Positions 47,111 through 60,063 of a DNA stretch of 64,000 nucleotides are shown in pieces (position 1 is the first letter of the stretch; every line of letters starts with the position of its first letter). The notes below the pieces were generated by a model. That model was not told the DNA's origin. It worked only from the letters and a program-made list of their open reading frames with translations, and did no database searches. The stretch covers positions 104,666,480 to 104,730,479 of the forward strand of contig OY821519.1 in the NCBI GenBank assembly GCA_963682025.1, in the 5' to 3' direction. The translations under genes were made by a program, and so were the position numbers. This DNA is from Cordilura impudica. Its lineage: Eukaryota > Arthropoda > Insecta > Diptera > Scathophagidae.

Positions 47111-47288
47111 AATTTCAAATTAATATGACTTTAAAATTTGAATATGGTCAGTAAATAAGGCTAAAAGCCACAATAGATGGCCACACTAAGAATTGAATTA
47201 TACAATACTGATCTTTTTATATTTATTTGTAATTTTATCTTATTTCACAATACTTTCTTGAGACTTTAATATTGTAGTATACCTTATT

Positions 47289-48095
47289 TTTATACCGTAC
47301 ACCACCGTGTGGTTTGGGTATAATTACTTTGTGCTGCTGTTTGTAACTACCAAAAATATTTTTTTGACCCATCTTTTATTGTACTGATCGAATCAGAATC
47401 ACTAACTGATTCGATTTAACGATGTCCGTCCGTCCGTCCGTCCTTCCGTCCGTCCGTCCGTCCGTCCGTCTGTGTGACCATGTAAACCTTGTAATCAAAC
47501 AGCAACTCGCAAATATGAATATATTTTGAATAAATTCGGTATATAAGCTTTTATCGGCCATAGAATGAACGTTATTGAAATTGGTGAGAATTGGTCCATG
47601 TTCAGACCTAGCCCCCATACAAATGACCCCTACGAAATCGATAAATTGCCATAAGATCCAAATTGTCATATAGATCTTACTCAAATTGGGTTTGTATACG
47701 TTTATTATATCCATTAATGAGTAGTCTAAAAATGATCCCTATGGGACAACTCTTAGTCATAGGCCCAATATACAGCTGCTTCCCGATCTTCACTTAAATC
47801 TATAAAAAACAAAAATATTGCACTGATTCTTCTCAAATTTTGTTTGTATATATTTTTGTAAAATACAAGAGACTTTACCAAACATAGTTAGGATCGATCC
47901 ATTTTTGGGCATAGTCTCCATATAGATATAGCATCCGATATGAACTTATCAATATCTGCAGCCAAAAAAATTAATAAAAATCCCACTCAAATTTGGTTTA
48001 TGATTATTTTTTATGTCCAGATGAGATAGGCTCTCTAAATGTGTGGTATAGGGTGTCATATAGTCGGTCTAGACTGACTATAATTTTCTTACTTG
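47289..48095 (+). mobile_element. HINE-A repeat, full length, expanded CCGT tract
   Basis: Plus-strand copy from ATACCGTACACCACCGTG to CTTACTTG at 48095. The tetranucleotide tract at 47425-47470 is longer than in other copies (about eleven CCGT-like units). The hairpin is TAGTCGGTCT/AGACTGACTA. Confidence 0.9.
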
Positions 48096-50753
48096 TTGTT
48101 TTTATGTTTTGTTTCCAGTATTTTCTTTTTTCTCTTGTATTCCATTCATCAATAAATTAATTTACTTTATAAAAAAAAAAATTAAATAGCATGTTCAAAG
48201 CAAATAAACCAAAAAAAAATAAAAAATAATGAAATACTTCTTGCAAATAAAGTCCAACAGTATTATCTTTTCCTTGTCAAAACACAGACAGAATATATAT
48301 TTATAATTTGAATTTTTTTTTTTTTTTTTGACAGGGACCTTGTGTGTAACTATCTTGAAAACTTTTAAAATGAGGATGTATCTGAATTTAAAGAAAACTA
48401 AATTTACCGAGAAAAAGTTAAATAATTATAACATAAGTCCCTAATTTCACTACAAAAATCATTATTCCCTATTTAAACATGCAAATTGAAATTTTGTGCA
48501 TATCTATGAATGTGTCCAATCTCTGTCGAATAGAAGCAACATATTTTGTTTAGCATTATATTTAGATGGTCTTCTACATTTTCATATATTCCTGTATAAT
48601 TTGTGTTTTGTATTTAACTTACTTATTTACTTCAGTTAAGTTACCTTAATATTCTTGGAATTTAAAAATGAGATGATGATAAGGTTCTATAACTTTGTGT
48701 GCAACATGTATATTATCATATATTTTGAATGTTCGATAGAGCATTGTATATTGAGTTTACATGATGGAAGATTATAAATTCGTTTTCGTGTATTTTTTTT
48801 CACTCATATCGTGCAGGGAAATCGATTTTGTTCTTAAATGAGTTTAAAAAAATACAATTTAAACTGAATGAAATAATGACAGTCATACTAGGTACTAGGG
48901 TGATCGCTCATTCGACTTCTTCAAAGACCGGTTTTCGAATAATTGTAATATAAAGAATCACAGTATTTTTTTTAGTCATTTTTATTTATAAGATTAGAAA
49001 ATACTGAATTACATTTGAAAATGGATGTATAGTTAATGAAGTATTAAAAGCTCTTCTCAGAACTTGCAATGGCATTTGTTGAGATATTTGTATAAATTCA
49101 ACTAGAATAATTTATTCTAGGATTTTGTATATTTTTTATATTCTAAATTATATTTACAACTTCAGGATCTTGATAATAAATGGGGCAAACTTTTGTCCAC
49201 TTCGTTATTGAATAAATGATAATATAGACAAGCAAATTGGTGGCCATTAAAAAATTTCTAGCAGCACTGCTAAATATACAATTTTAACACGAAAATCAAA
49301 TAGCTCTCATATAAGTCAAAAGCTAAGAAATCACGCCTGAAGCTTTTTCTGCTTGCTATAACTTGATTTATTTGATTTTTAAGTAAACGTACTTCATTTT
49401 GAAACAAAATAATCCAATTTATAAACTCTGTTCGGGACTGTTTGCTTCCAAAGTAATAAATTTTGTGTATTTGGCTGGTCCCGTCAAAAATTAATATTTT
49501 TGACTTTTTTCGTTTGGACCCAGTAGTTTCGGAAACACCGTAAATCATTCGTCCCAAAACTAATTAAACTGATTTTGTTTAGTTATCGATTTATTTTAAA
49601 ATGGTTAAGGTATTGAAAATATTAGTGGCTCGTTTGAAGGTTATATTGTTATCTTTAAAACGCCATATCTTACCAAAAAAAAAAGCTCAAAAGTCATATT
49701 TCGTAATTGAAAAACCGTAACCTTTCAAAACGTATATTTTAAGATACAGTTCCTGGAAAAAAGAATAAAGAGCGCTTGTAGAACATTGAAATTACGCCCA
49801 GAGATTTATCAACTCAGTTAAGAAACATTTAAAGTTAAAAAAAAAAATTGACCGCACCCATCGCCCCCCGCCCACATTACCAGAAATGATTTTTTCACCC
49901 CAAATTCTTATTTCTCTACCAAATCACATAAAACTTGGCACAAATCATCAGCGTTATGAAATTGAGATATCTGAAGAGTTTCATGGAAAGCGGCCACTCC
50001 CATCGTCCACGGCCCAGAGCCCGTATATGCGATAATGAATTTTAGGACCCGAATTATTGGTTTTTCGTTAAAATCTTGTAACTTGATTCAATTATTATGA
50101 AGTAAAAATGTTTGCCATATAAAACAAAAATAAGTTTTTTATTTAAAAATTTTGTTTTTGAAAAAACTAAAAAAGTTTTGTAATTTGGCTAAAAAGCTAT
50201 AAGTAAAATATTTTTCCATGAAGAGAACTAGCTGAAATAAGATAAACGATTTAAAGACTGATAAATATTTTTACGTGTAAGCAAATACAGACTTTTATTT
50301 ATTTTCTATTATTTCATCAAGTTCCTAATCATGTTTATGAGGTTGATGTCTCATGCCAATAATGTAAGGATTTGACGATATAAGAAGGCAATGGAAGACA
50401 TCAGTAGTTTTTGCGACTCTGTTGCAAATTCTGGAGAACATTAGTTCATATCTACTACAATCCTTATTTCGAGCTTCCTCAGCTTCTTAAAGCAAAGAGG
50501 CCTGAAGGTATTCACCATTTTATATCGTGTTTCTTTGAATTACTATGAAATTTCGGTTGGTTTTTCTTTATAAAATTTATAACTTTGTTCAACAATATAC
50601 AGCACTATCCGAATTTTATTAATTATGTCAAAAGAGTGCACTTCCTTTGTTTTGCTACCGGAATGCAAAGGTCGATAAAGCTCACCTTTTTCTGTCTAGG
50701 AAAGACTAAAAACTTTGAATTTTTGAGTGCCATCATAAAAACCTGAACATTTG
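48096..50753. other. Mostly unrecognised
   Basis: About 2.65 kb. Near 48155-48212 there is a short inverted match to 43661-43713. An open frame of 95 codons on the minus strand (49270-49557) has no family features that I know. A locally GC-richer patch occurs at 49840-49880. Confidence 0.4.
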
Positions 50754-51740
50754 TATACACTCCACCCCAGTGCGCAGAGGATATATAATAAGTTTGTCAT
50801 TCCGTTTGTAATAATTAGAAAAAAAATTCTGGACCCACAAAACATATATATTTGTGATCGTTATAACAAGCGGAGTTGATATAGCGATGTCCGTCTGTCC
50901 GTCTCTGGAAATCACGATGACGGCTTCAATCGGGCAGCCAGGATGCTCGTTGGCATTAAAAATTATTAACTAACATCCTGAGAAGTTTTATGTTTAAAAT
51001 CGTTCAAATCGGTTAACTAGGTCTCGAGAATTGAATGAAGAACTAAAAAAAGTTCTGAAAAAATACGATTTCTCTATCTTGTTCTTACCACGATCACGCC
51101 GTCAATAGGATAACTGTGGCGCCTATTTTCAGTGAAAATGATTCACTAACATCATGAGAAGGTTTCTGTTTGAAAAATCATGAAAATCGGTTAATAGGTG
51201 CCGGGAAATCATTGAAGAAGTAAAAAAAGAATGAAAAATATATGTTTCTGCACTGTTCTTGTTGTTATTCTAAATGTTATATTATTGTCATAGCTGGACC
51301 TGTTGTTTTTGTGGTCGTTGTGATAACAATATAATAGAAACGAACCCTTTGTAAATATCTTATCAATTCTGGTAGAAAAATTTTAAAGTTTCCATTATTT
51401 CGGCATCACTAAAAAAAATTTGTTTTTGCCATCGCCGTAAGCCGGCCTGCAAAGTTTCAGATCGATTCGGTCTCGTCAAAAATTCGACAAGCAGGCTAGC
51501 AGACACTACGAGTTAATATAAAGGGATAAAAATTCGCCAACATCTAAAGCAAACAATGCTAAACTACCTAGTTGTAAATAAAAAAAAACAATGTAAATTT
51601 ACCAAAAAAAATTGTATGTATTTATTTATTTAAAGAAAAACATAACAATAACTTTTGATGTCATATTTTTTGTGTGTAATATTTACATATACATACATAT
51701 ATTAAATAAAACAAATATATATAATAAATATGAATATTCT
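50754..51740 (+). mobile_element. HINE-B repeat, 5' part, cut by Penelope
   Basis: Starts TATACACTCCACCCCAG and matches the 6178 copy through GTTTGTCATTCCGTTTGTAA, the ATAGCGATGTCCGTCTG tract and CAGACACTACGAGTTAATAT, to about 51740. No 3' end (GCCGAAT hairpin, CTTACTTG) is found on the far side of the Penelope insertion. Confidence 0.75.
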
Positions 51741-51768
51741 GGAATTTTTATAACACTAGCTATAGTTC

Positions 51769-53531
51769 ATGGCAATGTTTATGTTCAAGTCAGAGAAACA
51801 TAATAACGTCAAAACGCGAAGTGGGCAAATTATGTCGAGAAATTTCCAAAATGTCTTTGTGGTCACATCAGCAGACAAAGGAAACAAAACTGTAGTAATG
51901 TATAAACAGGAATATCAACAGAAAATGGCCAAACTATTAGAAGATAAAAATACCTATAAACTAACTAGAACTGATCCCACAACAAAACTACAAAAAATCA
52001 ACAATAACATTGTAATAGAATTATTCAAATCAAAACAAATAAACATAAAATTAAAACATCAACTATATAGCACAGCAGCAAACATACCAAGATTGTACGG
52101 ATTGCCAAAAACCCACAAAAAAGACATACCACTTAGACCCATTTCTTCATCAATAAATGTACCATGCTATAACCTCGCAAAACATATAGGCAGCATACTT
52201 CAAAATATAATTTCAGATGATTACAATATCAAAAATTCAACGGAATTAAAAACAAAATTAGAAAACCTTACTTTGGAGGAAGACGACACATTAATTTATC
52301 TTGATGTAGTCTCGCTCTTCACAAATATACCCATTTACTGGCAATAAAAAATATAATGGAAAAATGGGAAGAACTCAAAAATCACACCAACATTACAAAA
52401 TCGAAATTTCTTCGAATTCTTAATTTTTGCCTCAGAGATAACAACTATTTCAAACAGATGGACAACATTTACATCCAAACTTATGGGATGCCAATGGGAA
52501 ATCCACTTTCTCCAACTGTTGCTGACATTATCCTCGACAAATTATTGGATGAAACGATTATAGAACTAAGCAACAACAATATTAAAATGACACTATTAGT
52601 CAAATATGTTGACGATATATTTGCAATTGTGAAGAAAAAGGACATAGATTCCATTCTAACAATTTTCAACAAATACCACAACAAACTACAATTCACAATT
52701 GAAACTGAAACAAACAATAGCCTTCCATATCTTGACATGAAAATAATTCGCAAAGAAAACAAAATAATTACAGATTGGTATTCAAAACAAACTTCATCCG
52801 GTAGAATGATTAATTATTTTTCATCACAACCGAAAAACCAAAAAATAAACACAGTCGCCAATTTCATAAATAGAGTTCTAGACATCAGTAACAAACAATT
52901 TCACAATAAAAATATACAAAAAATTAGACATATACTCAAAAGGAACAACTATCCAAACAATCTTATAAACACCTTATTACAGAAAAAACAATGCACCATA
53001 GAAAAATCAAATACTAAAACCATAGACAGCAATGAATCTTTAAAATATTGCAGTATACGATATATTCCAGGCCTAACAAACAAACACAATTTACAACAAA
53101 TAATAAACAACAACAATATAATCCCAGCGTACAAACCAAATCAAACACTTAACAAAATATTCACAAACACAAAATCAACAATAAACAAATTTCAGCAAAA
53201 CACCGTAGTTTATGAAATTAAATGTTTGGGAAACAAAGAACAAGAATGTGGGAGAGTATACATAGGCACAACAAAACGAAACTTACAAACAAGAATCAAA
53301 GAACATGAAACAGACATCAAAAAAGGGAGAGAAACAACTGGACTCTCACAACATATAAGAGAATCCAATCATACAGCTGATCTAAACGAAGTTATAATAT
53401 TAGACAAGGAAAAAAATAGCAACACAAGATATACAATAGAAAGCCTGAGAATACAGCAAAAAATAGACAAGACAATAAACAACAAGGAAGACATAGACAA
53501 CATAAACTTCATATATTCATTTGCACTGTGA
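51769..53531 (+). pseudogene. Penelope-like reverse transcriptase/GIY-YIG endonuclease, one frameshift
   Basis: About 587 codons after allowing for one missing base. The reverse transcriptase part shows TSADKGNKTVVMYKQEYQ near 51867, RLYGLPKTHKKDIPLRPISS near 52090, YLDVVSLFTNIPI near 52299, YGMPMGNPLSPTVADIILD near 52482 and the catalytic YVDD near 52605-52616. The C-terminal GIY-YIG nuclease shows GRVYIGTTKRNLQTRIKEHE near 53250-53312, a conserved histidine (SQHIRESNH) and a late glutamate (YTIESLRI). The combination is diagnostic of Penelope-like elements, which copy their RNA at nicks made by the GIY-YIG domain. Lesion: one T missing near 52333 (PI then LLAIKNIMEKW in the other frame). 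The usual N-terminal 150 or so residues before SADKGNK are absent, so the element is 5' truncated. Confidence 0.9.
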
Positions 53532-53764
53532 TACTAAAGTTAAATTCTGTGATATAAATGTTTTAGTTTTTCAATAGTTTACTTATTTGTTTATTTATAT
53601 ATACTGTGTTTTAAAACCAATCAATTTGTGATGTCAAAATACACCAATAATTTTTTTTATTAATGTTATAAGTTAAAAATTCATGTAAAGGAAAATTATT
53701 TTTAATGTTTTATGTCTTTATATTGATTGTTTTTTCTTCTTTGTGTTAGATTCAAAATAAAATG

Positions 53765-53803
53765 CCCCTGAAGATGTTGACAAAAACTCAACGAAACGTC
53801 GGG
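53765..53803 (+). ncRNA. Hammerhead-ribozyme-like motif of Penelope
   Basis: CCC then CTGAAGA (53768-53774), one extra T, stem II GTTGA (53776-53780) with TCAAC (53788-53792), GAAA (53793-53796), a minimal AC/GT stem III, the cleavage triplet GTC (53798-53800), and GGG, which can pair with the first CCC. Hammerhead motifs with very short stem III are known in Penelope-like elements. The unpaired T and two-base-pair stem III make activity as a monomer doubtful. Confidence 0.5.
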
Positions 53804-53850
53804 AAATAATGAAATAAAGAATTTTTATTTTACATTTAATAAAATTGACC

Positions 53851-55037
53851 AAAAAAGCCCTACATACACTCTATAATACGTAAACACTTAAATTTGTGGC
53901 CATTTTCCACCTACGCTTTTCTTTTTAAATTTTTATAGTTTTCACTTTTGTAGGTCCATAAACACTCATATTCGCGATATATATTAATGAATTCAATAAT
54001 GTGGCTTTTATTTAATTTAAGTTGCGCCATTTTAAAATGCTTTAACGTCAAACTCGAATGAAACTTCAAATTATATGCATAAATATATTTTTTTCAATAA
54101 AATTGTTTTGAAACTTACATACTTTACATGGTGCGGAATAAAATAAACTCAGCTAGACCTTTGAAAAGATTTCCAGTCTTCCATTACGAATGCATAGTTT
54201 GGTATGTAGTGGTTGCGAGGCAGTTTGATTTGTGACATGAATTCCATTTTTTTGGAATTATAAATCATGTCGATCCTCTAGCAATACAACTATATGGCTA
54301 GCCTGGTAAAAGTGTATAATGCACTTATATTAACCACATCGATTTCTTACAAATTAATAAGATTAATACGTATTTTCGGGGATAAGCCGAAATTTAAAAA
54401 AAATTTTTTAATTAATTTTTTTTATAAAAAATAATAAAATTAAAAATACGGAGGGCACGCCGTTAACGCTAAATGTAAGTCTAGCAAAAACAAATTGTTT
54501 TTCTTCTTTTTTCAAGACATAAACAAACATGTATATTGTAGTAGCAATGTGTACTCGTATACAGTCATATTTGTTTCAAAGTTGTTCGATATTTTAGTTT
54601 TTTATATTGGAAGAGGCTTAAATAGTATAAATTTTGCTTGAATTCTTATTTGGTTGTTTTCAGAAAATATATATGAATTTAACTTTTTACCAAACAAACT
54701 ATCTACTGCTTTTGGTTACTGATGAGGGTTGGTGACTCTTCCTGAAACAGCTGTATAACATGTCATGCAGAATATAGATCAATTTTTTGAAACAAATTTG
54801 CCAATGTTTTTGCTTCGTTAAAAGTAAAAACATTTGATCTTGAGCCTGAATAATTTCAAACTCAATCATTAAGCGCTAATATTAAAAAATAATCAAGGCG
54901 ATTTCTCTAAATAGTATAGATGACTTCTCATTTATTTAGAATTGTTCATAAATTTTCAGATGTCCCAAGAAAAATCTAAAATTCAATTACAATTTTTTTT
55001 AAAATTAAATCAAAAATTTTCAATACAAATCGATTTT
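53851..55037. other. AT-rich stretch, nothing recognised
   Basis: About 1.2 kb without gene or element ends that I can support. Confidence 0.5.
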
Positions 55038-56076
55038 AAACCCTCCACAGGAGTATATATCAAAGTGTATATATGCTGAGGGTATATATCAGTTAGTCAT
55101 TCATATTTTCTTGATCCTTATAACAAGAGAAGTTGTTTTTTTTAAATAATACATTTGTTTTATGTACGATTCTTCAAAAGTATCTCTCTTAAAGTATCCT
55201 TTCTTAAAATACCTTTTTAAAAAAGTACCTGGTTTTGTTTTAAGAACCTTTTCTTAGAAAGTATGATATTTTTTTTTAAATTATTCCGTTTAAAAATTAC
55301 ATATTCTTTAAAAGAAAAAAATTGTCTTAAAAATAACTTAAAAAAAATTCTTTTCTTAATTAAATAAGTACATTTTCTTAAAAACCTATCATTTTTAAAA
55401 AAGAACATTTTCTTAACAAATTTTATTAAAAAAGTTTTTTTTATAAAGTACTCTTGTTTTTATAAGAACCTTTTTAAAATGATAACTTTCTTTTTTAAGT
55501 AAATTTTCTTGGAAAGTTACCCTTTCTTAAACTAGGCTTTTATATAAAATAACTTTTCTTTAAATACTTTTTTTTTAAGTACTTTTTTTAAAAAAGCACA
55601 TTTTCCTGGTATATGGCAAACCAAAAATTGCCAAGAGTTTTAGAAACTGTTATTGTGACTATTGGTATTCTGTTGTAATGCATTGAACAATGAATTGCGA
55701 CCCCATAGAGTATTTGTATTATTAATCCCTATAACAACTCGAGCCCATATAATGTCCGTACATGCATCTGTCTGTCTGTCTTTTGAAATTACGGTCATTT
55801 AACCAAATAAACCATTTAAAGGGGTAAAGTTAAAGATATCGTTTGTCGTTACTGAGAACAGATTCGATTTTGAAATCGATTAAATCGGGCATCACTATGG
55901 TCCAAAATAAGGAGATACCTCTAAAAATGCTAAAATCCCAATGTATTTGCTGAAATAATTTGGTATTAAGTTTAACGAATTGTTTACTTTTTCAAATATT
56001 TTGCTTATTATCAATACTAAAATCGAGGCATAGGATATCAGAAATTCGGCACAGTCGAATTTAATACTCTTAATTG
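55038..56076 (+). mobile_element. HINE-B repeat, third core type
   Basis: 5' end TAAACCCTCCACAG, a diverged interior with CATGCATCTGTCTGTCTG near 55760, the subterminal block TTTGCTGAAATAATTTGGTA (55927) shared with the 6178 copy (9069), hairpin ATTCGGC/GTCGAAT, and end CTTAATTG at 56076. Its core (about 55180-55600) is a degenerate TTTCTTAAAAAGTA-type repeat, unlike the cores of the other copies. Confidence 0.7.
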
Positions 56077-56398
56077 TTTGAACTATTATTGTTATCCAAT
56101 CATTTTTTTTTTTCAAAATTAATGCTAAAATACCATGTCTTCCAAGTGCACTTATATCGGAAAGATATGGCAAAAAGGAATTATCTAGCCGGATCATTTA
56201 AGTTCATGAAAATGTGAGGCAGTTACTGCAGGGTTTCGTTTAGGTGAATTTGCCGCGTTTTTTTGTACGCAAAGGAATCCCTAGATACACAATTATGATG
56301 CATTTCTCTTAACTGAAAAATTCTTTACAAAACATCACGTTGTTTAGTATTTCTTTTTTGACCCGTCAAAAGTTAATGATCTCAGTGTATTTGTAAAC
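56077..56398. other. Spacer before the mariner relic
   Basis: About 320 bp that probably includes the 5' untranslated end of the mariner element. No inverted terminus was identified. Confidence 0.4.
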
Positions 56399-56999
56399 AT
56401 GGAAAAAAAAATTGTCATCGTTATGTATTCAATATCTGCTATTTGAAACGCATCGGTCCAACCAATATTAAAGTCGAGCTTGATTCGTCTTTGGGGGAGT
56501 CTGCTTTATCATTTGCTACTATTAAAAATTGGGTGTCAGATTTTAACCGAGGCCGCACGAGCTGCCAAGATGAAAATCGTAGCAGTCGACCAATTGAGGT
56601 GGCCACGCCAGAAACGGATAAGAAAATTCCACAAAATAGTATAGAATAATCATGAACTGAAAGCGCTTGAGCTTGAAAAGTAACTGCCATAGCGGTGTAC
56701 TGAAATGGGATTATCGTGTCAAAAGAAGAAGAAGAGAGTTCCATTTGCAGGCATAGTTAAGGCGTTTGTTTTGTTGAGATGCGCGTGGGATAATTTTTAC
56801 TGATTGTCTTCAAAAAGGAAAAACAAATCAACTGCAGTTATTACCTTAATTTATTGCAGCGTTTAAGCGATGAAATTAAGGAAAAGGGACCTCACTTGGC
56901 GAAAATAGAGTTCGCTATGGCCAAAAACCCATGCATCATCATGCAGTTTATTCGCCAGATTTAGTTCCCTCGGACTAGTTTATGTTTCTAAATTAAAAA
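56399..56999 (+). pseudogene. mariner transposase relic, main part
   Basis: From ATG 56399. After an early frameshift it reads LKRIGPTNIKVELDSSLGES near 56440, SFATIKNWVSDFNRGRTSCQ near 56510 and SRPIEVATPET near 56586, all typical of the mariner N-terminal DNA-binding part. A large piece of the middle is missing or scrambled. Then come CLQKGKTNQ-like text near 56806, ALRLSDEIKEKG-like text near 56865, and HHHAVYSPDLVPSD near 56937-56978. The frame is cut at 56999 by a HINE-A and resumes at 57733. Confidence 0.75.
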
Positions 57000-57732
57000 C
57001 AAGTAAGAAAATTATAGTCGGTCTAGACCAACCATACGATACCCTATACAAAAACCAAATTTGAGTGGCATTGTTATTAATTTTTTGGCCGCAGATATGA
57101 AAAACTCCATATCGGGTGCTATATTTATATGTGGACTAGGTCAAAAAATGGACCCATCCTGACCATATTTGGTAAAGTTACTTATATTTAGAAAAAATAT
57201 ACACAAAGCAAATTTGTGAAAAATCTGAGCAACATTTTGTTTTTTTTTTGATATATTCAAGCGAAGATCTGGAAGTAGCTCTATATGGGGCCTATGACTA
57301 AGAATTGTCCAATAGGGATCATTTAATGGATACAATAAACACATACAAACCCAATTTTACTAAGATCTATATGATAATTTGGATCTTATGGCAATTTATG
57401 TCGATTTCATAGGGGTCATTTGTATGGGGAATAGGTCTGAACATGGACCGATTTTGACCAATTTCAATAGCGTTCATCCTATGACCAGTAGAAGCTTATA
57501 TACCAAAGTTCATCAAAATATGTTCATATGTGCGACCTGTAGTTTGATTGCAAATTTACATGGACACACAGATGGACGGACGGACGAACGGACGGACATC
57601 GCTAAAACGACTCAGAAATTGATTCTGAGCCGATCGGTATAATAAAAAATGGGTCTAGGTTAAATATTTTTCGTAGTTACAAACAGCAGCACAAAGGCAT
57701 TATGCCCAAACCACATAGTGGTATAGGGTATA
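57000..57732 (-). mobile_element. HINE-A repeat inserted in the mariner gene
   Basis: Minus-strand copy running from CAAGTAAG (57000) to GGTATAGGGTATA on the plus strand. It sits in an A run of the mariner coding sequence. Coding resumes in register on the other side, so the insertion added no duplicated target bases that I can see. Confidence 0.9.
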
Positions 57733-57873
57733 AAAAGGATCCACAGTAAAAGATTTGCCAACAATGAAGAGGTCTATTTTGAGGAGCTAGATAGTTCTTG
57801 CTGTAGACAATGTATCGAAGCTATTGAATATCGCCGAGAAAAGTGTATTGAGCTAAAAAAAATGTTATGTTGA
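57733..57873 (+). pseudogene. mariner transposase relic, C-terminal part
   Basis: Reads KRFANNEEVYFEELDSSCC and then EYRREKCIELKKMLC to a TGA at 57871. It is collinear with mariner C-termini (the YFEELDKSYY and RWEKCIELKG blocks), with a short in-frame loss between NNEE and YFEEL. Confidence 0.75.
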
Positions 57874-60063
57874 GAAATAAAAACCATTCCCCAATTTGTT
57901 TTGTTTTTTTTCTTTGTCAGGTGGAATTTTTTTTGAGACCATCCTCGTACTTAGTACAAACTTCTTATTTTATGGAATATTTTTTTGTTTTCTTTTGAAG
58001 ATTAATTATAGTAAGAAAACACATTAATGCCTTGGTAAACGGTTTTCTTAAGATTGCCGAACTTAGAATTTAGATCTCTTTTAAAATTTTTTATAAAGGG
58101 ACTACTTCGTAAGACTTAAAAACCGGTTCGTTCACCCTACAAAGTATTTAGGTACTTAATAGATGTATGTATATCTGCTATTCAGAAAAGATAAATATAT
58201 ATATATATGTCTACATACTATGTTTGTTCAGGAAAATAAATAACAATGGAATTTTCTTATATTTAAAGCAACCAGGCATATGAGAACATAAAAAATACAT
58301 AGTGGTATGTATTCTTTATACTCAAATTCGTTTATATAAACAGTAGGGAGCACCAAAAGAACGAACTTGAAAATGTTGGTCATAGCTGCTAAACAATATA
58401 TTCACTGCAATATAAAACAAGGTTTCAAAAGAAAGAGGGTGACGGCATAACGGGCTGGTGTGCTGCATTGGATCTAAAGCTTCAATATGGGATTATAAGG
58501 GGAGAAGTTACTTTTTATAGGTTTCGGCAAGAATGTTGATATCAATAATTACTTTTAAATGAAAATAATTAATAGATCATAATTTGCTGAAAATGTTATA
58601 ACATTTTTTTTGGCAATGAATGCAGAGTAGGAACTTGACTAATAAATACGAGCTTACATTTTGAAAGCTATTGAAGTAATGTAACCAAAAAAAAAGTGAA
58701 CAACAATAATTTTGTATTATCTCTATATCAAAATATGCTGATGTCAAGCTTTTTTCATCCTCTGTATTGTTACACGTACAAACTTATGCCGAAATGGGTC
58801 ACATTTATTATTACTCTTTTCAGATCGCCAATTTCACTGTTATACAATTTAGTTATAAAAATTCTTAAGCTTTAAAAGTTAGGCTTTAGGGTTATCTTAT
58901 GCATATAGAAGCGACTAAAAATGATTAATATTGTAGAAATTCGTTTTTCGTTTGGCGGGGCAGCATTTGCATTTCTGTTGATTTCGTGAAAAATTATATT
59001 TTTATAATATACATAAGTTTTAAGCAAAATTTTTATATTCTATTTTCACAAGATGTAGATCTTTAATTCAAGCAAATTAAGGGAAAATAAATTTTCCAAA
59101 TAAAAATTTATCTTGAAGAAAATATGGCTATTACGAAAATCGATACTATATTTTCACTAAAGTTACTAACGATTTGATAATCACTTTAGTTTAACAGCAA
59201 TTATTAGTACCAACATTTCGATTTTTGTGAAAAATAATAAAGAATTAATACCTCTCCCTGTCTTCTTTTTTCAATCAAGGGTCTAAAGTGACACACCTTC
59301 ATGGTTAGCGTATTATCGTAATTTTTTTGTGAAACTTAAATGCAGATATCTTTTTGATCCAAAAAAATCTTTGAACACCCTAATGCAAACTTATTGAAAT
59401 ATATTGGAATAGAAGTAAGTTTGAGCATAAAGGAAGATTTTATATGCATGAATGCTTTAAGGTGTTATTTTGAAAAACATACAAATTTGATGTTTGGTTT
59501 ATATCCCATCAATATATCAGCTTATTGTGTAACATATAAATCAGCTATAAATTGACATACTTATACGTATTTAATTCACTTTATACTAATCCTCTTTTCA
59601 AATCAAATACCATGGCAATACAGGAAATATTATGTACGTATTTCTCCCTAAAGAAGCATGGAAACTGCTAGGTAAAAAAGATTGTTTTTTGTTTTTTGGA
59701 TTAAACGCAAAAATTTTTCTTCAATACAGCTAAAATTTGTATGTCCTTTAAGAAAGATCTATAGGTACAAAGAAATTGTTAGCAAAATATATTGTTGTTT
59801 TTAGGCTTAGAGCATGTTGAGTTTGAACAGATAATTATTCGATTTTTGATTCTTTTTTGCTAAACGGAATGTATGTCAAGTACACAGAAGGAAAGCTGGC
59901 TAAATTTGGTTTTATATGTGAAAGTGTTTTGTTTTATCTTTATCGAGTTCATAAACCATTATTTTTTTCGTTTATCGGATCCATAAATCATTTGTGTGAT
60001 ATCAACGGTATTCTAAAAATGTCGCACTATAAAATGTGAAACAGGTACATTTTTGGCACTCTA
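57874..60063. other. AT-rich stretch, nothing recognised
   Basis: About 2.2 kb. The first 80 bases are probably mariner 3' flank. The rest has only short frames. Confidence 0.5.

Larger units (their letters stand above)
51760..53850 (+). mobile_element. Penelope-like retroelement, 5' truncated
   Basis: Contains the coding region plus a 3' region of about 300 bp ending near 53850. The 3' region carries a hammerhead-like motif at 53765-53803. It is inserted in the HINE-B that begins at 50754. Exact ends were not determined, and no second terminal repeat copy is visible upstream. Confidence 0.75.

Noticed and set aside
47425..47470. Short tandem CCGT units resembling a direct-repeat array
   Set aside because: Part of HINE-A in every copy, with no unique spacers. 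A simple tetranucleotide repeat, not CRISPR.
48897..48950. CTAGGGTGATCGCTCATTCG, resembling a hAT-type terminus; a similar reversed text is near 58105-58135
   Set aside because: No matching opposite end or 8-bp duplication could be found for either.
49270..49557. 95-codon minus-strand frame
   Set aside because: No recognisable motif, no second copy in the window and ordinary AT-rich codon use. Probably chance.
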